A DNA stretch of 64,000 bases, taken from the NCBI GenBank assembly GCA_015066005.1, contig SVPF01000005.1:1-64000 (forward strand), written 5' to 3'. The notes below the pieces were generated by a model. That model ran no database searches and had not been told where the DNA came from. It saw only the letters and a program-made list of their open reading frames with translations. This document shows positions 35,364 through 43,233 of the stretch, in pieces. Source of the stretch: Oscillospiraceae bacterium (GTDB lineage Bacteria; Bacillota; Clostridia; Oscillospirales; Acutalibacteraceae). The stretch's first letter is position 1. Each line of letters begins with the position of its first letter. A program made the translations under genes and the position numbers.

Positions 35364-36698
35364 TTATTTAGTTTCGTTAATTGCCGCATTCAAAAGCGGG
35401 AAATTGGATTCTACTTGGGAAGCCCAGGATCTATTCCATCTCATAACACTGTTAAGGAAGTCAGCACGCTGAGTGGAACTCCAGTTAACGCCAAGACCTT
35501 CATCACGAACCTGAACTAAAGTAAATTTAGAATAGTCATCCATTTCCTTAAACATTGCATAATCTTCATCAGAATAGCCCTTGGTTGCTTTTGATAAAGC
35601 GCGTACCTGTTCTTCAATAACAGGGTCAACGTTACTGATAAGAAGAACATATACTGCAAAAAATGCACGCGCACCGTCAATGTTGGGGGCATCCTTAGCA
35701 ATCCAAGTTGTACCGAACCATGCAGGAGTATAATACTTATCGGCGCCGTCCCACTTAGGAAGCGGTGAGAAGCTTACAAGACCATTCTTTTGTTCATCGT
35801 GAAGTCTGTTATCAACCATATCTCTTGCAGAAAGACAAATAGAAACCTTATGGCCCTTAAATGAATCCTGAGTTGAAGAGGTGGGCTCGATGTACTTATC
35901 TTCGAAGGTAGCCTTTGAAGTTCTATTAAAGAAATCAGCAAGCTTACTGCTGCGTAGGTTATTCTTGTAAATACCGTTTTCATATTTTACAAGTGTTTCA
36001 CCTGTAACAGTATGCATTAGTTGTGAATATGTTGCACCATAGCGTTCAACGCTGCCGTCAGAACCCTTTACAGTAAGCTTTTTAGCATATTCTTCAAACT
36101 TTGACCAGGTCCATTCGCCCTTATAATAAAGCTCACGAGGAGTTTCAAGTCCGGCTTCAGCAAGGTCTTCAAGCCAGTAATAACAAAAACCATCGTTTCT
36201 GTAGTTACGAACGAATGTGTAAAGCTTACCGTCTTTATAACGGAAAAGCTCGTTTACATCCTTAAGATGCTTAAATACAGTTTCATCGAAGGAAAGAAGA
36301 TCGTCAACAGGCTGAACTATACCGTTTTTAATAAAGGTGGGGTCATCCTTTGCGCGATACTGAATAAGGTCAGGCGATTGACCCGAAAGCACCAATCGTG
36401 CAGCCTGGGTGGGAAGCTCGTTATTCGTTGTGCGAATAATTTCAATTTCCACATCGTATTCCAGCTTTAATTTTTGAGCAAAGCTGTATTCCCAGTTTAC
36501 AGGGTCCTTATATCTTGCAGGATCTGTAGTACAAAGATACTTTATTTTATCGCTTGTGGGCTTATAATCGGGAAGCTTAACGGTAGATTGATTGAATTTA
36601 CCGTTATTATCCAAATCACCATCCTTATCGCCGGTGCAAGCGGCAAAAGAAAGAAGTAAAACAACGCACATGAGAATTGATATCAATTTTTTTAGCAT
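35364..36698 (-). CDS. Sugar-binding lipoprotein (extracellular solute-binding family 1)
   Basis: A 444-residue binding lipoprotein. The ATG at 36698 follows GGAGGAACTAAAA, and the signal peptide ends in the lipobox LSFAAC with Cys22 or so as the lipidated residue. The mature part has SBP_bac_1 features: IKYLCTTDPARY, a GQSPDLIQYRAKDD segment, PVDDLLSFDE and WTWSKFEEYAKKL. It is shorter and simpler than the downstream 948-residue binding protein, so the operon carries two unlike receptors. It is likely anchored on the outer face of the membrane and hands ligand to one of the two permease pairs. Confidence 0.9.
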   Translation of the reverse strand: MLKKLISILMCVVLLLSFAACTGDKDGDLDNNGKFNQSTVKLPDYKPTSDKIKYLCTTDPARYKDPVNWEYSFAQKLKLEYDVEIEIIRTTNNELPTQAARLVLSGQSPDLIQYRAKDDPTFIKNGIVQPVDDLLSFDETVFKHLKDVNELFRYKDGKLYTFVRNYRNDGFCYYWLEDLAEAGLETPRELYYKGEWTWSKFEEYAKKLTVKGSDGSVERYGATYSQLMHTVTGETLVKYENGIYKNNLRSSKLADFFNRTSKATFEDKYIEPTSSTQDSFKGHKVSICLSARDMVDNRLHDEQKNGLVSFSPLPKWDGADKYYTPAWFGTTWIAKDAPNIDGARAFFAVYVLLISNVDPVIEEQVRALSKATKGYSDEDYAMFKEMDDYSKFTLVQVRDEGLGVNWSSTQRADFLNSVMRWNRSWASQVESNFPLLNAAINETK

Positions 36699-36723
36699 TT
36701 TTAGTTCCTCCATATTTAAAATT

Positions 36724-37944
36724 TTAATATTCATAACCTTCAAGCTCACTCATATCAATAAGACATACAGTGCGCTTGCCGGTATGGTTACTGTCGAATG
36801 AAACATATCTGCCACTACGGTCAAAACGGGCGTGCAGGTCACAGCGGTACTCACCTGTTTTACCATCAGTTGTGTATGAGTAATACCTACCTATAATTGT
36901 GTCGGTATTCTTTTCGGGGTCAATAAAATGTAAATTTCTATAATGCGAGTTGTCGCCGTAGCCGTCACCCAAAATATATTTCCTGTTTGGTGACCAAAGA
37001 CAGTGAATGTCTTTATTCGGGTCATCTAAAACGGTGCTCATTTCACGCTTTGGCAAAACATAGCAATTTTTTGTAAGGTCTTCATAAATTCTAAGGTCTG
37101 CATCCTTGGGATCTGTAGTAGCACCGCCCCAAATAAGAAGCTGATTTGCATTTTTCCAATGGTAATGCGAATTTACAGCGAAATTGGTAATCATATAAAG
37201 GTTACCCTCAAGGTCACCGGAAATTAGCTGTGTTCTCCACCACATGCCAGGCTCGGGGAAATTACGGAAAAGCATTACGTAACGGTCACCCGTGGTGTTA
37301 AAGTTAATGTGGTTAATAACAAGCTTGCCGTTAGAGTTGGGTTCAAAATAGAACTGCTTTCTGATTTGGGCATAGCTTGCAAGCATTTTGGTTTCACCTG
37401 TTTCCATATTCATAAGGAAAAGGCCGTCATCCTCAGGTGCTTTTACATCAAACCAAGGGTCCTTAACCTGACAGTAGCCATAACCCGCGCGGAAATTCCA
37501 AATACGCATAAAGTTTATCGAAAGACCCCACTTACCGTCGGGCGAAACGTCAGCAATAGGCATGGGAAGAATTTTCTTTTCCCCTGTTTTTATGTTAAGA
37601 ACACAGCAGCCGTATTTGCCGTCCTCATAAACATTGAAAAGAATGTGGTCATCATCACGGTACCAACGAAGCAAAGCACCCTGCTGGAAATTCCAGGCAT
37701 AAGTTTCAGCAAGCTTTATAAACTTGTTGCCGTCCTGCAAATCAATCATACCGATTTCACAAACATCGTCAGGACCGGGGATTCTGTCTTCGAATGCAAC
37801 CTTGTGTACTAAATGGTACCTGCCGGTTGAATCAAAGGGCTGAAGATCATAATAGGCAAAGAAATAATGACCGTCATCATCAGGTGTAATAACCCTTGCG
37901 TGAACGCCATGCTCTTCAATGGCTTTTAAGATTTCTTCACTCAT
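36724..37944 (-). CDS. Cytoplasmic beta-propeller protein, oligogalacturonate lyase-like
   Basis: A 406-residue protein without a signal peptide, predicted as a seven-bladed propeller. Blades show the turn pattern SPDGKWGLSINF, DIHCLWSPNRKYILGDGYGD and DLHARFDRSGRYVSFDSNHT. The last two resemble the His-containing blades of oligogalacturonate lyase (PL22) and propeller ulvan lyases (PL24/PL25). It also has a conserved HVARV/HGVHARV entrance and NHINFNTTGDRY. In a locus with a beta-glucuronidase and uxaABC, a lyase cleaving uronate-containing oligosaccharides is a reasonable hypothesis, but not proven. It overlaps the GH2 stop by 4 nt (ATGA). Confidence 0.65.
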   Translation of the reverse strand: MSEEILKAIEEHGVHARVITPDDDGHYFFAYYDLQPFDSTGRYHLVHKVAFEDRIPGPDDVCEIGMIDLQDGNKFIKLAETYAWNFQQGALLRWYRDDDHILFNVYEDGKYGCCVLNIKTGEKKILPMPIADVSPDGKWGLSINFMRIWNFRAGYGYCQVKDPWFDVKAPEDDGLFLMNMETGETKMLASYAQIRKQFYFEPNSNGKLVINHINFNTTGDRYVMLFRNFPEPGMWWRTQLISGDLEGNLYMITNFAVNSHYHWKNANQLLIWGGATTDPKDADLRIYEDLTKNCYVLPKREMSTVLDDPNKDIHCLWSPNRKYILGDGYGDNSHYRNLHFIDPEKNTDTIIGRYYSYTTDGKTGEYRCDLHARFDRSGRYVSFDSNHTGKRTVCLIDMSELEGYEY

Positions 37945-39641
37945 TTTTTATTCTCCTTCTCATCAACATAATTTGCCATCTTGTTAAACAAATCGCTTAC
38001 TGTGTAATATGACATCTTAGGACGGCGGTAAATATCAACAACGCCCTTATTGTTTTGAGTTTTAGGACGGGAGTTCCAATCAACAAAGGTGTTGTCTACA
38101 CGGCCGTCAGCAAACATCCAAATAATCATACCCGAAACATTGTCCATACCGTAAAAGGTTTCTATAAGGCTCTTTAAAATATCGGCCTGACGGTCTTCAG
38201 AATATTTGACAGCACTGAAAGCACGGTAGCCATAAATTGCTGCAGCGCCAAACTCACTTATAAGTATCGGGCGGTCAATGTCCTTTTGCTGTCTTGCATA
38301 TTCTTCAAGACGATTTACAAAATCAACAGGTTCATGGTCGTAATACCACTGAGGATAAACGTTAAACGAAAGAATATCGGGAAGGTCATGACAAATATCC
38401 TTAAAGAATTTATTTGCAGCCGCAGTAACCGGACGGGATTTGTCAAGACTTTTTATTCTGTCATAGTGGAAAACATGAGCGTCGCGGCCAATGTCGGTAT
38501 AGGATTCACATTCGTTAAGAAGGCCCCACATAATTATTGAAGGGTGATTATAATGGTTAATAATCATCTCATCAATGCAAGCACCTGCCTGAACCTTAAA
38601 GTTGGGATGTGACATCTTTTTAGCGTAAATTTGGCGTGCGTGTGATTCCTCCCATACAAAGAAGCCACGTTCATCGCAAAGATCCAGGAACCTTTCATCA
38701 TTAGGGTAATGGCTTGTACGAACAAGGTTTGCGCCGGTAGAAGCGATAATATCAAGGTCCATTGCCATTGCATTTTCAGGGACAGCGTTACCCAGTACAC
38801 CAAATTCTTCGTGACGGTTAAAGCCCTTTATATAAATGGCGCGACCGTTTACAAGAATGTCACGGCCTACAACCTTTACTTCACGGAAGCCAAAGCGTTC
38901 ATTAAGGTCATCAATAACCTTGCCGTCGCAAATAAGCTCAGCCCTGGCCATATAAAGCGCAGGGTTTTCCTGACACCATGCTTCTACTTTTTCGAAAGAA
39001 AGAGTTGCATTTAATTTGCAAACACCGTCAGTGAAAGTAATTTTATCAAATTCTACTGTTTGTCCTTCAATTGTTACCTTAGCATTAAGGGTATTGTCCT
39101 TAGCTGAAACATTGTTTACAGCAATTTCAATATCGGCATCCCAGCCCGCATCGGTTTGCTTGGTGGTGACGTGAATATATCGAATAAATGCATCACTGAT
39201 TTTTTCAAGCACTACAGGTCTTGTAATACCGCCCCAGCTTCTATAGTCGTTAGGAATATGTAAGGTTGAGCCTTCAGAAAAGCGGTTATCGGCAACAACC
39301 TCTAAAATATGTTCGCCCTGTGAAACATTTGGAAGCACAATATCAAAGGGTGTATATGCACCGTAATGATAACCGATGTGAACACCGTCAAAATAAACAT
39401 TTGCTGTGTGGCTTACACCATTAAATATTAAACGATAGTTACCCGCTTTAGTTTGAACAGCTCTTGAATATTTGCAATGACCACGAAAATTTTCAAGACC
39501 GCGCATGCTTTCCCAACAAGATGGGATCACAGCCATATACTCTTTAACAACCTCATCCTTTTCGGAAAGCTGAAGCATTTTCCAGCTACCGCCAAGCTCG
39601 GTTAGCTCGCGAACAATATTTGTTGTAAACATTCTTATCAT
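37941..39641 (-). CDS. GH2 beta-glucuronidase
   Basis: A 566-residue GH2 enzyme without a signal peptide, with jelly-roll (about 15-155), immunoglobulin-like (155-255) and TIM-barrel (255-566) domains. The acid/base is Glu377 in WGLLNECES and the nucleophile is Glu463 in ILISEFGAAA. The motif NNKGV contains Asn530-x-Lys532, the NxK pair used by beta-glucuronidases to hold the uronate carboxylate, which separates this from beta-galactosidases. The ATG at 39641 follows AAGGGAGCGATTACT; 51 nt of upstream in-frame sequence is discarded. It is the first gene of the transport operon. Compared with E. coli GusA (603 aa) it is slightly short, so its loops may differ. Confidence 0.88.
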   Translation of the reverse strand: MIRMFTTNIVRELTELGGSWKMLQLSEKDEVVKEYMAVIPSCWESMRGLENFRGHCKYSRAVQTKAGNYRLIFNGVSHTANVYFDGVHIGYHYGAYTPFDIVLPNVSQGEHILEVVADNRFSEGSTLHIPNDYRSWGGITRPVVLEKISDAFIRYIHVTTKQTDAGWDADIEIAVNNVSAKDNTLNAKVTIEGQTVEFDKITFTDGVCKLNATLSFEKVEAWCQENPALYMARAELICDGKVIDDLNERFGFREVKVVGRDILVNGRAIYIKGFNRHEEFGVLGNAVPENAMAMDLDIIASTGANLVRTSHYPNDERFLDLCDERGFFVWEESHARQIYAKKMSHPNFKVQAGACIDEMIINHYNHPSIIMWGLLNECESYTDIGRDAHVFHYDRIKSLDKSRPVTAAANKFFKDICHDLPDILSFNVYPQWYYDHEPVDFVNRLEEYARQQKDIDRPILISEFGAAAIYGYRAFSAVKYSEDRQADILKSLIETFYGMDNVSGMIIWMFADGRVDNTFVDWNSRPKTQNNKGVVDIYRRPKMSYYTVSDLFNKMANYVDEKENKK

Positions 39642-39768
39642 AGTAATCGCTCCCTTGAGTAAGTGTTCCATCAAAAACAATAAACCTGTCACTTATAACC
39701 CACACAAAAAATATTGTTGTAAGATATAACTGTCAGCAAGTCAAACACTCACCCTCATTATTGTTAAT

Positions 39769-39798
39769 ATTATACAAAATCGAATAGCAATTAGTCAA
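39769..39798 (-). promoter_or_regulatory. Sigma-A promoter of the transport operon
   Basis: On the minus strand TTGACT (complement of 39793-39798), an 18-nt spacer, then TATAAT (complement of 39769-39774). It lies about 128 nt upstream of the GH2 start, giving a leader of roughly 120 nt. No obvious riboswitch or catabolite-repression box is visible in the leader. The interval 39642-39865 is otherwise AT-rich and has no gene. Confidence 0.85.
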
Positions 39799-39865
39799 TA
39801 AAATATACTATTAAATAATTGACAAATACTATTATCTTTTTTAGAAAACATAATTTTTTGCTTTA

Positions 39866-40708
39866 TCAGGTTTTTTTAATAAAAGTAAAAAGAGTTTCAG
39901 TTTCGTTTGGTGCAAGCACCTTACATCCGCCCTCAATATTAAGACCGTTTACAGCGCCACACTGTGGCTCCACACATAAAAGTCCTCTCTTTCCTGCACC
40001 GTTAAAAAGAATCCAATGGTTAAAATTATCAGATGCAGTATATGAAAAATCGCCAACATAAGCTGTATGACCGCAAGCACGATAATAGCCTGAAACCATC
40101 AAATCCTTTGAAGGGCTGCCCGTAACATAACGGCTTTCCTGCTCATTTAGTGGGAAATAACTGCCAATGGGCAAGTGCTTTTCATTCTTTTTATGACAAG
40201 CATCAATCGGAACAGAAAAGCTTTCGGGCTCAACAAAGGTTGTATGAAGCGCAAAGGTGAACGGCATATTACAGCTTCCGTTATTTTTTATATCATACCT
40301 TTGAGCAAAGGCACCGTTTTCGAAATAATATGTAACCGTTAAAACAAAGAAAAACGGATATGCCAGACCTTTATTTTCAAAGCTTAGGGTGATTTTATCC
40401 CTGCCGTGTTCAATAACGGTAAAGGCCTGCCTGTGAACAATGCCGTGAAGGTTTGCACCGGTAGAGGCTTCGGTAATTTCTAACTGATAAGCCTTACCCT
40501 CAAAGGAAAACTTACCGTCAGCCGTGCGGTTAGCGGGAAGTAATATCGGTGCACCTTGAATATACGGATTTGCTGTAAGCTGTTCCATATTTTCAAGCGG
40601 GACAAAAACATCCTTTCCGTCATATTTAAGGCTTACTACGTTTGCGCCCAGCTCGGCTGAGATCTTTGCCTGCCACAACCCACTTTTAATTTCATAGGTT
40701 TTAATCAT
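39866..40708 (-). CDS. Aldose 1-epimerase family protein (galactose mutarotase-like)
   Basis: A 280-residue GalM-like protein. The fold signatures are ELGANVVSLKYDGKDVF near the start, PILLPANRTADGKF, and NLHGIVHRQAF with the catalytic-type His. The second conserved block is PFTFALHTTFV, and LCVEPQCGAVNGL near the end supplies the usual Glu (Glu in VEP). The start at 40708 (MIKTYEIK) overlaps the upstream gene by 8 nt; the longer ATG/GTG frame lies inside that gene. It would interconvert anomers of sugars freed by the neighbouring glycosidases. It may act on a hexose, pentose or other aldose. Confidence 0.85.
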   Translation of the reverse strand: MIKTYEIKSGLWQAKISAELGANVVSLKYDGKDVFVPLENMEQLTANPYIQGAPILLPANRTADGKFSFEGKAYQLEITEASTGANLHGIVHRQAFTVIEHGRDKITLSFENKGLAYPFFFVLTVTYYFENGAFAQRYDIKNNGSCNMPFTFALHTTFVEPESFSVPIDACHKKNEKHLPIGSYFPLNEQESRYVTGSPSKDLMVSGYYRACGHTAYVGDFSYTASDNFNHWILFNGAGKRGLLCVEPQCGAVNGLNIEGGCKVLAPNETETLFTFIKKT

Positions 40709-41810
40709 ACTTTTTTTCCTTACTCTTTTCAAAATCCTGGTCAGCTAAGCGGCAAAACCTTTTAATAAGCTCAATTTCTTTCGGGTCATAGGGATGATAG
40801 CTCGGTCTATAAAGGTCGTGATACCACTTTGTGAAATCGAATTTGAAATTGGGATCTTTTTCATACTTGTCCCATGCGGAATTATACGGCTCGTAGGTTT
40901 GGTATTTACCCGCAACAAAGCCCCAATTGTAGCAGCCTATCTTTTCAAGGTAAAAAAGCGGGAACATTTCCTGAACATTGTTACCGTTACAACGACCAAG
41001 CCATTCGGTGTTAATAATCGGTCGACCAAAGGTTTTAAGATTACGGATAATTATAATGTTGTCGGTATATGGACCATAGTTATGGTAGGAAATAATATCC
41101 GAATTATCAAGCAAATAACGCTGCTCTTTAGAAATCTTTTCTAAGTTCCAAGCGCCTCTCCAAACAGCAGCAGTCAAGGGCTGAATGGGGTCAATTTCGC
41201 GAATGATTTCAAAGAATTTTTTAATATGAGGTAAAGATGTAGTACCACGGTTACTGTTGCCCGGTTCGTTCCAGACATCCCAAATAATGATACGCTCGTC
41301 ATCTTTATATCTTGTAACTGTCTCGCGCACCCATTCGTAATGCTCCTTGGCAATTTCAGGGTCGTCAATTATATGGTAGCCCATTTCACTAAAGGTTCCG
41401 TGCTGAGAATTTTTACGTCCGCCGTGATAACCCCAATCATAATGCTGAACACCAAGCTCTAAAGGTCTCCACCCCTCGCGCTTCGGGGGCATACAGTCGT
41501 TACCGAAAACCACCATACAGGAAATCCCGTGCTTTGCACAAACATCTAAATAGCGGTCAAAGCGTTCGAAAAAGGTATCGTGCTCTTCCTTCCAAACAAT
41601 AAATTCAAGAACTATTCTAATTGTGTTAAAGCCTGTTTCGGCCGCAAGTGCAAGCTCACGGTCGGTGGTTTCAAGGCGTTCCTCAAAGCCAAGCGACTGC
41701 CATTGGTCTATACGGTTTGCGCAGTCGGCGCTCATATAGTTGCAACCGCGAAGCCAAGGACGGCTATTGTACCACTGCCATACCCTTTCCTTACTCCATC
41801 TTTCTCCCAT
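40701..41810 (-). CDS. Clan GH-A glycoside hydrolase (GH5-like)
   Basis: A 369-residue TIM-barrel glycosidase without a signal peptide. The acid/base Glu182 is in IIIWDVWNEPGN and the nucleophile Glu269 in PIINTEWLGR. The N-terminus has PWLRGCNYMSADC, and the first strand is GFNTIRIVLEFIVW. Neither a cellulase signal peptide nor a binding domain is present, so it probably cuts or trims oligosaccharides inside the cell. Proteins of this type are often annotated as 1,4-beta-xylanase or cellulase, but the true specificity is open. It belongs to the operon starting with the DUF5107 protein. Confidence 0.75.
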   Translation of the reverse strand: MGERWSKERVWQWYNSRPWLRGCNYMSADCANRIDQWQSLGFEERLETTDRELALAAETGFNTIRIVLEFIVWKEEHDTFFERFDRYLDVCAKHGISCMVVFGNDCMPPKREGWRPLELGVQHYDWGYHGGRKNSQHGTFSEMGYHIIDDPEIAKEHYEWVRETVTRYKDDERIIIWDVWNEPGNSNRGTTSLPHIKKFFEIIREIDPIQPLTAAVWRGAWNLEKISKEQRYLLDNSDIISYHNYGPYTDNIIIIRNLKTFGRPIINTEWLGRCNGNNVQEMFPLFYLEKIGCYNWGFVAGKYQTYEPYNSAWDKYEKDPNFKFDFTKWYHDLYRPSYHPYDPKEIELIKRFCRLADQDFEKSKEKKYD

Positions 41811-41822
41811 TTTATTTCCTCC

Positions 41823-42063
41823 TTATAATTGACTTATAAGCTCAAGCTTAAAGTTTGCGAGTTTAATATCCTGCCTTAAAGCGGGAAAGGTTTGCTTAGT
41901 TAAAGGCTCATATTCGGTATTGGGTTCACCTGCAAAGGTTACCTTTATAAAATTTTCGCCCCGCTTAAGATTAATTACTTCTTCGGTATCATACCGCCTG
42001 TTGCAAGACTACGGGCCATTTCATAATTTTTACGAATATTATACGTGGCATTCACCTCAAAGG
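41823..42063 (-). pseudogene. Frameshifted C-terminal remnant of an unidentified protein
   Basis: Between two glycan genes the minus strand reads FEVNATYNIRKNYEMARSL then, after a single-base shift near 41999-42003, YDTEEVINLKRGENFIKVTF and on to LKLELISQL with TAA at 41823-41825. Both halves have natural coding composition and the end abuts the next ribosome binding site (AAGGAGGAAATAAA). No credible start or N-terminal domain exists. The upstream gene stops at 42064, so this was probably the tail of an additional gene reduced by deletion and frameshift. A sequencing error could make the frameshift, but would not restore an N-terminus. Confidence 0.55.
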
Positions 42064-43218
42064 TTAAACAAGCCTTTTAATATCCTCGGTTTCGTCTAAT
42101 ACTGACATTAAGGCATACAGCCTTGGAATATGGAACGGGCCCTTAAAAATATTACCCTTAAGGGTTGTTGAAATAGTATTATCGTAATGCAAATAACCGT
42201 ACCATTCACCGTACTGCTTATCTACAAAATGTTCCTCACAATAATTTAAAACCGTGTCATACATAACTTTATATTTTTCTTCTCCGAAAAGCATATACGC
42301 CATACGAAGAGCGATAAGGGTTTCGCATTGGGGCCACCAAAGCTTCATATCCCATTCAAGCTGAACGGGTGGCTTTTTTTCAACATCGCAAAACGCAATA
42401 ATGCCGCCCCTTTGATCCCAGCCCAAAGGCCAGGTAATATCAATAATATTTCTTGCGGCACAAATTGCTATTTGGTTGTTGGTTAAAACGCCCTCAAGCA
42501 TAATAAACCACGCCGCCTCCATCGAATGTCCGGGGTTTACAATTCGACCGTTTGGACTGTCAACTGCCTTACCGTAGGTTGTAACACTTTCCAGCAAAGC
42601 CTTTTCTGTTAAAAAGCCGCCGTATAACACTTCATTTAGGCATTCACCAGCAATTTCAGAATACCATTCTTTTTTATCGCTTTCCATACTTCTCATAACC
42701 TGAGCGGTTGAAAGCATTATCATAACGGGTGAAAGTGCTTTTGCCTTATAATTTTCGGGGTTGATTTTCGGCGCATTTTCGCGCTTACCGGTAAAACATT
42801 CATAAGCCACAGTAAAATATTTTTCAGCCATTTCGAGCGCATTTATATCGTTAGTTGCTTTATAATATTCCGCACAACCAATTGCTGCAAAGGTTTCAGA
42901 AAAATAGTACCTGCGCTTTTGAAGACCGCGGCCATCCTTAGTTACGGTAAAATACATTCTGCCGTCAGTATCGGTGCACTTTGGTAAAAAATCGTAAATA
43001 CATTTTGCCGCTTCTAAAAATTCGGGGCGTTTTTCTACCGAATTGTAAGCCTTGCAAAAAGACCATAGCGCCCTGCCCTGAAACCAGACGCTTTTATCAG
43101 TACCGTAAATATTGCCTTCTCTGTCAAGGCAGGTGAAAATTCCGCCGTTTTCACGGTCAATAGCATTATTAAGCCAAAAAGGCAAAATGTTGTTTAATAA
43201 ATCGTTTTTAAAATTCAC
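42064..43218 (-). CDS. AGE-family sugar epimerase/isomerase
   Basis: A 384-residue member of the N-acylglucosamine 2-epimerase family, an (alpha/alpha)6 barrel that includes cellobiose 2-epimerase and mannose isomerases. Signatures are AIDRENGGIFTCLDREGNIYG, KSVWFQGRALWSF, RRYYFSETFAAIG and NPGHSMEAAWFIM (His of the active site), plus WDQRGGIIAF. I start at the GTG at 43218, 6 nt after GAGGTG; the alternative GTG at 43227 lies inside the ribosome binding site. It would convert an aldose or disaccharide end to a form usable by catabolism. Exact substrate is unknown. Confidence 0.85.
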   Translation of the reverse strand: MNFKNDLLNNILPFWLNNAIDRENGGIFTCLDREGNIYGTDKSVWFQGRALWSFCKAYNSVEKRPEFLEAAKCIYDFLPKCTDTDGRMYFTVTKDGRGLQKRRYYFSETFAAIGCAEYYKATNDINALEMAEKYFTVAYECFTGKRENAPKINPENYKAKALSPVMIMLSTAQVMRSMESDKKEWYSEIAGECLNEVLYGGFLTEKALLESVTTYGKAVDSPNGRIVNPGHSMEAAWFIMLEGVLTNNQIAICAARNIIDITWPLGWDQRGGIIAFCDVEKKPPVQLEWDMKLWWPQCETLIALRMAYMLFGEEKYKVMYDTVLNYCEEHFVDKQYGEWYGYLHYDNTISTTLKGNIFKGPFHIPRLYALMSVLDETEDIKRLV

Positions 43219-43233
43219 TATTAACACCTCATA

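Noticed and set aside
37309..37812. 167-residue plus-strand frame
   Set aside because: It lies antisense to the propeller gene and lacks a ribosome binding site.
39642..39768. Riboswitch in the leader of the transport operon
   Set aside because: The 120-nt leader is AT-rich and shows no recognisable conserved core or strong stem near the start codon.
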